A DNA stretch of 64,000 nucleotides, taken from NCBI RefSeq assembly GCF_014207255.1, contig NZ_JACHCZ010000004.1, positions 496,001 through 560,000 of the forward strand, written 5' to 3'. Position numbers and translations under genes: made by a program. The notes under the pieces are model-generated. The model made no database searches. It saw only the letters and a list, made by a program, of their open reading frames with translations, and was not told where the DNA came from. This stretch comes from Pseudomonas sp. JAI120. Its GTDB lineage: Bacteria; Pseudomonadota; Gammaproteobacteria; Pseudomonadales; Pseudomonadaceae. Every line of letters begins with the position of its first letter. Positions within the stretch are counted from its first letter, which is position 1. Shown piece after piece: positions 42,207 through 50,006 of the stretch.

Positions 42207-42230
42207 GGCGGGAGGGCCTTCCCTCCCGCC
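42207..42230 (+). terminator. Terminator after desA
   Basis: Perfect 10-bp stem GGCGGGAGGG / CCCTCCCGCC with a 4-nt loop, 7 bp after the stop codon, followed 7 nt later by five T. Confidence 0.7.
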
Positions 42231-42388
42231 CATCAGCTTTTTGGCGCCATTTCTCGGACACCGTCAATCGATACTATTGACGGAACTTCACTGCAATTCG
42301 CCTCTCTCAATGAACACTTCGCCATCATGGTGACCCCTTGTAGTGACCGCTGCTTGATCTTGCGGCGCGCCCAGAGAGAGTTGTGCCG

Positions 42389-43390
42389 ATGGTTCTCGAA
42401 AAGCCCTTCACCACCGACAGCCCTACCGCTGACCCTCCGCGTCCGGCTGCGGCAGCAACCCTGCTGGCACTGGTACATGCCCAGGGCGAAGTCGAACGAC
42501 TGAGCGAACGCGAACAATTACTGAGTTCGCTGCTGGTCAGTGTGAATGCCGTGCTCTGGGCCATCGATTGGCAAACCCGCCGCGTGCTCTACGTAAGCCC
42601 GGCATACGAACGGATTTTTGGACGTTCCGCCGGCCTGTTGCTGGCCGACCACCGCGAATGGCGCAACAGCATTCACCCCGAAGACCTCGATTACGCCGAA
42701 CACAGCCTGGCGCGCGTGCTGGAGCAGGGTGCCGTGGAGGATCGCGAGTACCGCATCATCACCGCCGACGGGCAGATCCGCTGGCTGAGCGACAAGTGCT
42801 ACATCAACCAGCAGGTCGAACCTGGCGAGCCGGTGATCGTGGTCGGCATAGCCGAAGACATCACTGATAAAAAACAGATGGAACTGGAGCTGCACCGTCT
42901 CGCCACCACCGACGTGCTGACTCAAAGCAGCAACCGCCGACACTTCTTCGAATGCGCCAACCAGGCCTTCGACAGCGCCTGCGCCCAAGGCGCGCCGCTG
43001 GCCTTCCTGCTGTTGGACATCGATGACTTCAAGGACGTCAACGACACCTACGGCCATCTGGAGGGCGACCAGGTGCTGCGGCGTATCGCCGAGAGCGGTC
43101 GCGGGGTACTGCGCCGTGGCGATCTGTTCGGGCGCATTGGCGGCGAAGAGTTCGCCGCAGTTCTGCCGGGTTGCGCGCCGGAGATGGCGCTGCAAGTGGC
43201 CGAGCGCCTGGGCAAAGAGATCCAGGAACTGAGTTTCAGCTATGAAGGCCATGCGTTCAGCGTGACCATCAGCCAGGGCCTGGCCAGCCTGACCGAGGAG
43301 GACTCCACCCTGGACAGCCTGTTCGCCCGCGCCGATGCCGCCATGTATGAGGCCAAGCGCCTGGGCAAGAATCGCGTCATCGCTGGCTGA
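42389..43390 (+). CDS. PAS-GGDEF diguanylate cyclase
   Basis: A 333-residue soluble protein: PAS fold at about 45-160 (VNAVLWAIDWQTRRVLYVSPAYERIFGR ... GIAEDITDKKQMELELHRLAT), then GGDEF with LFGRIGGEEFAAVLPG as the active site, a good catalytic variant, and an intact DIDDFKDVNDTYGHLEGDQVL metal-binding block. It should make c-di-GMP. An upstream GTG two codons earlier is closer to an AGAGAG element and may be the true start. It shares a terminator with gabT, which converges on it. Confidence 0.9.
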   Translation: MVLEKPFTTDSPTADPPRPAAAATLLALVHAQGEVERLSEREQLLSSLLVSVNAVLWAIDWQTRRVLYVSPAYERIFGRSAGLLLADHREWRNSIHPEDLDYAEHSLARVLEQGAVEDREYRIITADGQIRWLSDKCYINQQVEPGEPVIVVGIAEDITDKKQMELELHRLATTDVLTQSSNRRHFFECANQAFDSACAQGAPLAFLLLDIDDFKDVNDTYGHLEGDQVLRRIAESGRGVLRRGDLFGRIGGEEFAAVLPGCAPEMALQVAERLGKEIQELSFSYEGHAFSVTISQGLASLTEEDSTLDSLFARADAAMYEAKRLGKNRVIAG

Positions 43391-43449
43391 ATGCCGATCA
43401 TTGTGGGAGGGGCGGTGCGACGAGGTCTGAAGGTGCTGCAAGCGCACAA

Positions 43450-43473
43450 AAAAACCCGCCGAAGCGGGTTTTT
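43450..43473. terminator. Bidirectional terminator between the cyclase and gabT
   Basis: AAAAACCCGC CGAA GCGGGTTTTTT: a 6-bp GC stem flanked by A and T runs so that it works in both directions for the two converging genes. Confidence 0.9.
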
Positions 43474-43497
43474 TCTGTCGATCAGGTCAGCTTCCGC

Positions 43498-44775
43498 TTA
43501 CAGCTCGGAGAAGCACTCTTCGATGATCGCCAAGCCTTTGTCCAACTGCTCGTCCGGCGAGGTCAGCGGCACCAGTACGCGCAACACGTTGCCGTAGGTG
43601 CCGCAGGACAGCAGGATCAGGCCCTTGTCACGCGCCTTGGCCACTACAGCGGCAACGGCCGCAGCGTTTGGCTTGTGGCTGTCGCCGTCTTCGAACAACT
43701 CGACCGCGATCATCGCGCCCAGGGCACGCACGTCACCGATTACCGGGTACTTGGCTTGAATCGCCTTGAGGCCAGTCACCAGGCGCTCGCCGACAGCCTT
43801 GCAGCGGTCCAGCAGGTGCTCTTCTTCGAACACTTCCATCACTGCCAGCGCAGCGGCGCAAGCGATCGGGCTACCGGCGTAGGTGCCGCCCAGGCCACCT
43901 GGGGCAATGGCGTCCATGTATTCGGCCTTGCCGCACACACCGGCCAGCGGGAAGCCGCCTGCGATGGATTTGGCGAAGGTGGTCAGGTCGGCGGCAACGC
44001 CCATCTGTTCCATGGCGAAGAAGGTACCGGTACGGCCGGCACCGGTTTGCACTTCGTCGGCGATCAGCAGGATGCCGTGCTTGTCGCACAGTTCACGCAG
44101 GCGCTTCATGAACGGCTTCGGCGCGACGTAGAAACCGCCTTCGCCTTGTACCGGCTCGATGATGATGGCGGCAATATCACGCGGCTCGGCATCGTTCTTG
44201 AAGATGCGCTCGATGCTGGCGATGGAGTCGTCGTCGCTGACACCGTGCAGTTCGTTCGGGTACAGCGCGCGGAACACACCGCCTGGCATCAGGCCCATGC
44301 CGGCCGAGTAAGGCACGACTTTACCGGTGAGACCCAGGGTCATCATGGTGCGGCCGTGGTAGGCGCCGGTGAACGCGATCACGCCGGCACGGCCAGTCGC
44401 GGCACGGGCGATTTTCACGGCGTTTTCAACGGCTTCGGAACCGGTGGTGACCAACAGGGTTTTCTTGGCGAAATCGCCTGGAACCTTGGCGTTCACTTTT
44501 TCGCACACTTCGACGTACGGCTCGTAGGCCAGTACCTGGAAGCAGGTGTGGGTCAGCTTGTTCAGCTGTTCGGTCACGGCGGCGATGATTTTCGGGTGCA
44601 CGTGGCCGGTGTTCAGCACGGCGATACCGCCGGCGAAGTCGATGAACTCGCGACCTTCAACGTCAGTCACGGTGGCGTTCTTCGCGGATTCGGCGAAGAT
44701 CGGGTGAATCTGGCCAACACCGCGCGGTACAGCGGCTTCGCGGCGTTTCATCAGGGAAGCGTTGGTCTTGCTCAT
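43498..44775 (-). CDS. gabT: 4-aminobutyrate--2-oxoglutarate aminotransferase
   Basis: A 425-residue class III PLP aminotransferase. The PLP-lysine block is TFAKSIAGGFPLAGVCGK (Lys about 268), preceded by the LLIADEVQTGAGRTG segment with the PLP-contacting Asp. It converts GABA and 2-oxoglutarate to succinate semialdehyde and glutamate. The start ATG (MSKTNASLM) has AGGA 6 nt upstream; an earlier in-frame start is unlikely. It lies downstream of gabD with a 181-bp gap containing a hairpin. Confidence 0.95.
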   Translation of the reverse strand: MSKTNASLMKRREAAVPRGVGQIHPIFAESAKNATVTDVEGREFIDFAGGIAVLNTGHVHPKIIAAVTEQLNKLTHTCFQVLAYEPYVEVCEKVNAKVPGDFAKKTLLVTTGSEAVENAVKIARAATGRAGVIAFTGAYHGRTMMTLGLTGKVVPYSAGMGLMPGGVFRALYPNELHGVSDDDSIASIERIFKNDAEPRDIAAIIIEPVQGEGGFYVAPKPFMKRLRELCDKHGILLIADEVQTGAGRTGTFFAMEQMGVAADLTTFAKSIAGGFPLAGVCGKAEYMDAIAPGGLGGTYAGSPIACAAALAVMEVFEEEHLLDRCKAVGERLVTGLKAIQAKYPVIGDVRALGAMIAVELFEDGDSHKPNAAAVAAVVAKARDKGLILLSCGTYGNVLRVLVPLTSPDEQLDKGLAIIEECFSEL

Positions 44776-44902
44776 AAAGTCCTCATTCGCCACTCATCGG
44801 GTGGCGTTGCTCAAGGAATACGTGGCAGGGAGGCAACTACGGCAGCATGCGATGATCGACTGCCACAGCTTTCCCGGCCACTACGAATAACGGTGTGAAA
44901 CA

Positions 44903-44934
44903 CGCAAAGGGTCAGCGCTCTCGTGCCCTTTGCG
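44903..44934. terminator. Hairpin between gabD and gabT
   Basis: CGCAAAGGG, 14-nt loop, CCCTTTGCG, 22 bp after the gabD stop codon. The T tract is weak on both strands, so it may only partly stop transcription from gabD into gabT. Confidence 0.55.
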
Positions 44935-44956
44935 TTTACTGCAATCCCTTCCCGGC

Positions 44957-46399
44957 TTAGATGCCCAGGCAGAGGTATTTGATTTCCAGGTAGTCCTCGA
45001 TCCCGTACTTGGAGCCTTCACGGCCCAGGCCCGAAGCCTTGATGCCGCCGAACGGCGCGACTTCGTTGGAGATCAACCCGGTGTTGACCCCGACCATGCC
45101 GTATTCCAGGGCTTCGGCCACACGGAACACACGGCCCAGGTCGCGGGCATAGAAGTAGGAAGCCAGGCCGAACTCGGTGTCGTTGGACATCGCGATCACT
45201 TCGGCTTCGTCTTTGAAGCGGAACAGCGGCGCCAGCGGGCCGAAGGTTTCTTCCTTGGCAACGGCGGCGTTTTTCGGCACGTCGACCAGGATGGTCGGTT
45301 CAAAGAAGTTGCCTTCCATGACCTTGCCACCGGCCAACAGCTTGGCGCCTTTGCTCAGGGCGTCGGCGATGTGTTCCTGGACCTTGGCCACGGCTTTTTC
45401 GTCGATCAGCGGGCCGGTGGTGGTGCCTTCTTCCAGACCGTTGCCGATCTTCAATTTGGCCACCGCGACTTTCAGTTTTTCCGCAAACGCGTCGTACACC
45501 GAATCCTGGATGTACAGGCGGTTGGCGCAGACGCAGGTCTGGCCGTTGTTGCGGTACTTGGAGATGATCGCGCCTTCGACGGCCTTATCCAGGTCCGCGT
45601 CGTCGAACACGATAAACGGCGCGTTGCCGCCCAGCTCCAGGGAAACTTTCTTGATGTCCTTGGCGCATTCAGCCATCAACTGGCGACCGATTTCGGTCGA
45701 GCCGGTGAAGGACAATTTACGCACGATCGGGTTGCTGGTCAGCTCGCCGCCGATGTCGCCGGCGCTGCCGGTGACCACGCTCAGCACGCCTTTCGGGATA
45801 CCGGCACGGTGCGCCAGCTCAACCAGGGCCAGGGCCGAGAACGGGGTTTGCGAAGCAGGCTTGATCACCATGGTGCAACCGGCGGCCAGGGCCGGGCCGG
45901 CTTTACGGGTGATCATCGCGGCCGGGAAGTTCCACGGGGTGATGGCGGCGGTCACGCCGATAGGCTGCTTGATCACGATCAGGCGCTTGTCGGGCTGGTG
46001 GCCGGGAATCACGTCACCATAGATGCGCTTGGCTTCTTCGGCGAACCACTCGATAAAGGACGCGGCATAGACGATTTCACCCTTGGCCTCAGCCAATGGC
46101 TTGCCTTGTTCCAGGGTCATCAGGCGACCGAGGTCGTCCTGGTTTTCGATCAGCAGCTCGAACCAACGGCGCAGCTTGTTGGCGCGCTCCTTGGCGGTCA
46201 GCGCACGCCAGGCCGGCAGCGCCTTGTCGGCAGCTTCGATGGCACGGCGGGTTTCCGCGGCGCCCATCTTTGGCACGGTACCGATAATCTCGCCCGTGGC
46301 AGGGTTGTTGACCTTGATGGTCTGACCGTTGTCCGCATCCACCCAAGCGCCATCGATAAAGGCCTGCTGGCGGAACAACTGGGAATCTTTGAGCTGCAT
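44957..46399 (-). CDS. gabD: NADP-dependent succinate-semialdehyde dehydrogenase
   Basis: A 480-residue aldehyde dehydrogenase. Catalytic Glu in VSLELGGNAPFIVF and Cys in NNGQTCVCANRLYI; the NADP-binding block is ITPWNFPAAMITRKAGPALAAGC. It oxidises succinate semialdehyde from GabT to succinate for the TCA cycle. Start MQLKDSQLFRQQ with AAGGA 8 nt before it, matching the usual length of 480-482. Confidence 0.95.
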   Translation of the reverse strand: MQLKDSQLFRQQAFIDGAWVDADNGQTIKVNNPATGEIIGTVPKMGAAETRRAIEAADKALPAWRALTAKERANKLRRWFELLIENQDDLGRLMTLEQGKPLAEAKGEIVYAASFIEWFAEEAKRIYGDVIPGHQPDKRLIVIKQPIGVTAAITPWNFPAAMITRKAGPALAAGCTMVIKPASQTPFSALALVELAHRAGIPKGVLSVVTGSAGDIGGELTSNPIVRKLSFTGSTEIGRQLMAECAKDIKKVSLELGGNAPFIVFDDADLDKAVEGAIISKYRNNGQTCVCANRLYIQDSVYDAFAEKLKVAVAKLKIGNGLEEGTTTGPLIDEKAVAKVQEHIADALSKGAKLLAGGKVMEGNFFEPTILVDVPKNAAVAKEETFGPLAPLFRFKDEAEVIAMSNDTEFGLASYFYARDLGRVFRVAEALEYGMVGVNTGLISNEVAPFGGIKASGLGREGSKYGIEDYLEIKYLCLGI

Positions 46400-46528
46400 G
46401 TCGGCTTTCCTTAACAGCACCGCGCGCACGCGGAGCGAATTAGAGTTGTTGAAAGGCGCCTTGTGGGCTGCCGTCAGGGAAATCAGCCCCCGCGCGCGCG
46501 ATCAACGAATAGCGCACGAGAGACAGAG

Positions 46529-46546
46529 CGTTTGAAATCTCAAACG
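46529..46546. promoter_or_regulatory. Inverted repeat upstream of gabD
   Basis: Perfect CGTTTGA-AATC-TCAAACG about 130 bp before the gabD start, in the 370-bp gap that otherwise shows only AT-rich runs (GTTCGAAAAAAAGAAC near 46580). Operator-like; the regulator is unknown. Confidence 0.4.
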
Positions 46547-46769
46547 AATCCTAGGATCAATGGGGGTACAGGGCAATAGTCTGTTCGAAAAAAAGAACGA
46601 AAACGGCGCATTTGCCGGAACTTTCAGATCAGCGTGATTTGAGCGCGTTCCGCCGCATTGACCAACGGCGCCCGGCGCAGGGCCTTCCAGCGGCAAATTC
46701 CTACTGGGAAACGGCCAAAGACCGGCATGGACGCCCAAGGTCGACATGGGTATGATGTCGCCCGCACAA

Positions 46770-46846
46770 GCATCCGTAGCTCAGCTGGATAGAGTACTGC
46801 CCTCCGAAGGCAGGGGTCGTGGGTTCGAATCCCGCCGGGTGCACCA
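46770..46846 (+). tRNA. tRNA-Arg (anticodon CCG)
   Basis: A 77-nt cloverleaf: acceptor GCATCCG pairing with CGGGTGC, D arm GCTCAGCTGGATAGAG, anticodon stem CTGCC/GGCAG with loop CTCCGAA (anticodon CCG), T arm GTGGGTTCGAATCCCGC, and encoded CCA. It is the integration target of the island that follows; its sequence is intact after integration. Confidence 0.97.
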
Positions 46847-46923
46847 TATAGCAGTCTCGGGCTGTCTCAGACAGTCTCCGAAACACCCCAAGAAGCCCGC
46901 CCCGTGCGGGCTTTCTTGTTTCT
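46841..46923 (+). repeat. attL direct repeat (with tRNA terminator)
   Basis: Starts in the last six bases of the tRNA (GCACCATATAGCAGTCTCG, identical to attR) and continues over the tRNA terminator (AAGCCCGC CCCGT GCGGGCTT, 46893-46913). By hand alignment 6 mismatches and no gaps over 83 bp against attR. Confidence 0.93.
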
Positions 46924-46960
46924 GGCTATCCATCCCTGTCTACCCCTATAACTTCCCGCC

Positions 46961-47008
46961 GTGTATGCCCACGTGTATGCTTTGAAATTCCTATAACTGG
47001 AGGCATAC
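46961..47008. promoter_or_regulatory. Left arm-type sites GTGTATGC
   Basis: GTGTATGC at 46961 and 46973 (12 bp apart) and the inverted GCATAC at 47003, just before the integrase. The same set with the same 12-bp spacing occurs inside the right end. Probable integrase or excisionase arm sites; they may also autoregulate int. Confidence 0.6.
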
Positions 47009-47013
47009 AAGAA

Positions 47014-48249
47014 GTGAAGCGCACTGAGATCAAACGCCGCCCCTTAGCAGACACCACACTTGCAGGCCTGGAGCCGGAGAACGCTACGTATCGTGAGCAG
47101 GACGGGAATGGCCTGTACTTCCGGGTGAAACCTAACGGGCAAAAATCGTGGGAGCTACGCTACAAAAAGCCAGACGGGAAATGGTCGTGGCTGGGTCTCG
47201 GCGGCTACCCGGATATCAGTGGCTCATTGGCGAGACAGAAAGCAGCTCAACTGCGGGAAGACGCATCGACCGGCAAAAATCCATTGGTGAGCAAGCAAGC
47301 TCGCAAGGTTGCCGACCAGGTTGCTGCCAACAATACGTTTGAAGCGTTAGGCCGTGAGTGGTTTGAAGCCAGACGCACAAGCTGGGAAGCAGGTACGTCC
47401 CGACGAGTGCTGGGAGCACTGGAGCTTCATGTGTTCCCTGTCTTCGGCAAGCGCGTGTACACAGAAATATTGCCCCTGGAATGGATGGAGTTTCTACGCG
47501 GCATGGAGCAGAAGGGAATCATTGAACAAATGGGCCGAGTCCGTGCCTTTTGCAAAGAGATCTATGACCTGGCCCGCGTAACAGGACGAGCCGTCCACAA
47601 CCCCGTTGAAGGTCTCAGCAAATTCCTGCAATCACGTAGCGCTGAAAACTACGCACACGTTTCGATTGAAGAACTGCCTGCACTACTTCGAGCGATCAAC
47701 TCCTATCCTCACGCAAAGGACGTTCGTATAGGGCTTCGCTTGCTTTCCTTATTAGCATCGCGCCCGAGCGAGATCCGAGAAGCACGCTGGTCAGAAATCG
47801 ACCTCTCCAAAAAGCTATGGACGATCCCAGCCGAGCGAATGAAACGTCGTCGCGAACATGTGGTGCCTCTCTCTCGACAGGCAATTGAAGCGCTCACAGA
47901 GTTACGAACACTGACAGGTGCGTACCATCTCCTATTTCCAGGCAGGAAAGACAGGACAATCCCGCGTAGCAACACCGTCTTTCTAATGGCGCTCCGCAGA
48001 CTGGGATATGCCGGTCGGCAAACAGGCCACGGCTTTCGTCACATCGCCAGCACCATACTTAATGAGCAGGGCTTCGACGAGAATCACATTGAGGCCCAGC
48101 TCTCTCATGCAAAGGAGGGGATTGCCGGGGTCTACAACAAAGCGGTGTACCTGCCTCAGCGTAGAGTGATGATGCAGTGGTACGCAGATCATCTGGATGA
48201 GCTAGTAGAAGGCAACATCATTCAGGGACAGTTTGGAAAGGCGGGCTGA
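47014..48249 (+). CDS. int: P4-type tyrosine integrase of the island
   Basis: A 411-residue recombinase: N-terminal DUF4102-type arm-binding domain (residues 8-95, with DGNGLYFRVKPNGQKSWELRYKKPDGKWSWLGLGGYPDIS), SAM-like core-binding domain (105-205) and catalytic domain. Catalytic residues: Arg in LASRPSEIREARW, HGFRH (His-x-x-Arg), LSHA (His) and the nucleophile Tyr in GVYNKAVY. All are present, so it should be active. The start is GTG with GGAGG about 10 nt upstream; it lies 167 bp inside the tRNA end, as is standard for tRNA-targeting integrases. Confidence 0.93.
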   Translation: MKRTEIKRRPLADTTLAGLEPENATYREQDGNGLYFRVKPNGQKSWELRYKKPDGKWSWLGLGGYPDISGSLARQKAAQLREDASTGKNPLVSKQARKVADQVAANNTFEALGREWFEARRTSWEAGTSRRVLGALELHVFPVFGKRVYTEILPLEWMEFLRGMEQKGIIEQMGRVRAFCKEIYDLARVTGRAVHNPVEGLSKFLQSRSAENYAHVSIEELPALLRAINSYPHAKDVRIGLRLLSLLASRPSEIREARWSEIDLSKKLWTIPAERMKRRREHVVPLSRQAIEALTELRTLTGAYHLLFPGRKDRTIPRSNTVFLMALRRLGYAGRQTGHGFRHIASTILNEQGFDENHIEAQLSHAKEGIAGVYNKAVYLPQRRVMMQWYADHLDELVEGNIIQGQFGKAG

Positions 48250-48832
48250 GTACGCCAAACGCGTCGACGGCGGCAAGGAATACACCGCACCAAACCCGAC
48301 GCGTACCGACAAGCGCGCAGGCTCACTCAAGGTCAATTTGAGCAAAGGCACCTGGGCGGATTTTGCCACCGGCGACAAGGGCGGAGACCTGATCGATTTG
48401 GTGCGCTACATCGACGGCGGCACGGACGTTGAAGCCTGCAAAAAACTGGCGGATCTGCTCAACGTCTCCGCTGGTTCCGCGACCACCAAAAGCGCACCGG
48501 CCAAAAGCGCAACGCCGGAGTGGATCGCGATTCAACCGATCCCAGCCGAGGCCATGAACAAGTGTCCAACCAAACACCGGCAACACGGTGTTCCGTCCAA
48601 AGTGTGGATCTATCGCGATGCTCAGGGCCAGCCGGTCATGGCGCTGTATCGCTTCGACCTGAGTCCCGATGAAGACGGCAAGTGGAGAGCATTCGGCTCG
48701 ACCTGGCGCCCTTTGAAGCGGCGCTGGAAAGTCCCGAGGTTATCCAGCAAGGGCGTCAACGGGCCGTGCAGGATGAAATCAACGATCACCAAAGACGCAT
48801 CGACTCGCGAAGTCTTGAGATCCGCAACCTGA
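48233..48832 (+). pseudogene. Primase/helicase N-terminal remnant (P4-alpha or DUF927 type)
   Basis: The frame is open from within the 3' end of int, without a good start. ERRAEYAKRVDGGKEYTAPNPTRTDKRAGSLKVNLSKGTWADFATGDKGGDLIDLVRYIDG is the N-terminal part of primase-helicases of Pseudomonas islands, and KVWIYRDAQGQPVMALYRFDL follows. After about 48680 the family sequence stops and the frame translates the next gene out of register (WRPLKRRWKVPRLSS). The primase and helicase cores, several hundred residues, are missing. Loss of this gene would abolish autonomous replication of the island. Confidence 0.75.
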
Positions 48833-49473
48833 ATCAAAGGATTCATCGCCTTGAGACGTTGGAAAACCGTGAGAGCTTGGCTGTGGGATATCTCAGCGAT
48901 ATGGCGAACTGGAAAGCCGACGAGGTGGAACTTAACGAAAAGCGCAGCAGCATCGAGACCCGGTTGCAGCAGGTCCGCCAAAGCGATCAGGAAGATATGG
49001 CAAAAGCTCGACAAGCTGAGACGGACGCAGCCACGGCCTATGCACAGGCCGTGGCGTGGGGCGATGTAGACGGCGAGAAAGCCGCTAACGCGGAAGCTCA
49101 AAAAGCAGCAAAAAGCCTCACGGCTGCCGTTGAGCATCATCGTCGTCAAAAACTGCTGATCACGGCTTTGGAACAAGAGCTGGTGACGATCGATATGCAC
49201 ATCACCGAAGCGCAAAAAGAACATGCCAAAATTGAAAAAGAAGCAGCACATCTGGCAAACATGGTGCTGGAAGAAAAGTGGAACGAGACCGCGAAAGCGC
49301 TGCTGGAAACAGGTGGTAAATTATGGGCAGCACGCAATCTGATTAGTCGTGACCCGGTTGCACTGATGAAGCTGGATATCCCTGAACAGGGAGAGCACTT
49401 TGGAAGCTGGACCTGGCGCGAACTCCTGAAACGCTCACACCAACACAGCCTGCTGGACCTGTTGGCAGGTTAA
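48682..49473 (+). CDS. Coiled-coil protein of the island, possibly 5'-truncated
   Basis: A 263-residue frame from a GTG (VESIRLDLAPFEAALESPEV). Residues 20-200 are almost continuous heptads rich in Glu, Ala, Gln and Leu, predicting a long coiled coil; the tail (WTWRELLKRSHQHSLLDLLAG) is a separate small unit. I do not recognise the family. The start coincides with the point where the primase remnant ends, so the N-terminus may have been cut by the same deletion. No function is proposed. Confidence 0.6.
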   Translation: MESIRLDLAPFEAALESPEVIQQGRQRAVQDEINDHQRRIDSRSLEIRNLNQRIHRLETLENRESLAVGYLSDMANWKADEVELNEKRSSIETRLQQVRQSDQEDMAKARQAETDAATAYAQAVAWGDVDGEKAANAEAQKAAKSLTAAVEHHRRQKLLITALEQELVTIDMHITEAQKEHAKIEKEAAHLANMVLEEKWNETAKALLETGGKLWAARNLISRDPVALMKLDIPEQGEHFGSWTWRELLKRSHQHSLLDLLAG

Positions 49474-49537
49474 CTCAAACCTTACCCGAAGCAGCCTGAG
49501 AAACCCAGGTTGTTCCGGGCCTACCATCGGTCTCACC

Positions 49538-49744
49538 ATGAATACACCACCACAAAACAGCGCTGAGATGCCTGATTACCTAAAAGCCCGGAAGCTGCAT
49601 TTGAACGGGATAATTACCCTTATGGGCGATATGAAGCTCAACGCAAGAGCAAACAAAGACGCAAAAGTCGAGATGCTCACGATTGATGCAATCGCGGCAG
49701 AGCTAGATTTTATTGACCTTCAACTCAAAAGAAAGGACCGCTAA
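49538..49744 (+). CDS. Small hypothetical protein
   Basis: 68 residues (MNTPPQNSAEMPDYLKARKL...), mixed charge, helical, ending DLQLKRKDR. It follows the coiled-coil gene by 64 bp and is followed by a terminator-like hairpin, which supports its being a real last gene of the int-side transcript. No family recognised. Confidence 0.5.
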   Translation: MNTPPQNSAEMPDYLKARKLHLNGIITLMGDMKLNARANKDAKVEMLTIDAIAAELDFIDLQLKRKDR

Positions 49745-49751
49745 TGAAGAA

Positions 49752-49778
49752 GCGGAAGCTTAAGCAGCTTCCGCTTTG
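49752..49778 (+). terminator. Terminator after the small island gene
   Basis: Perfect 9-bp stem GCGGAAGCT / AGCTTCCGC with a 5-nt loop, then TTTGCT, 8 bp after the stop codon. The rest of the gap to 50006 holds nothing I recognise. Confidence 0.75.
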
Positions 49779-50006
49779 CTATATCCCCCAACTACAAAAA
49801 AGCTTCAGATCTTTTCGGTTTGTGGTCTATGACGCTCTGGTCTTATGACTGCTTACGGCAGAGAGTTTGTAAAAACGTCTTCGAGCACGACAGGTACTCA
49901 AACCGGACTGGAAATCGCGCATCTGCGCGGGATCCACGCATGCGAAAGTGCCGATAAATTTCAGATTTAACGTAGATGCGCTCACTTCAATTTCGACGAG
50001 TCGCTC

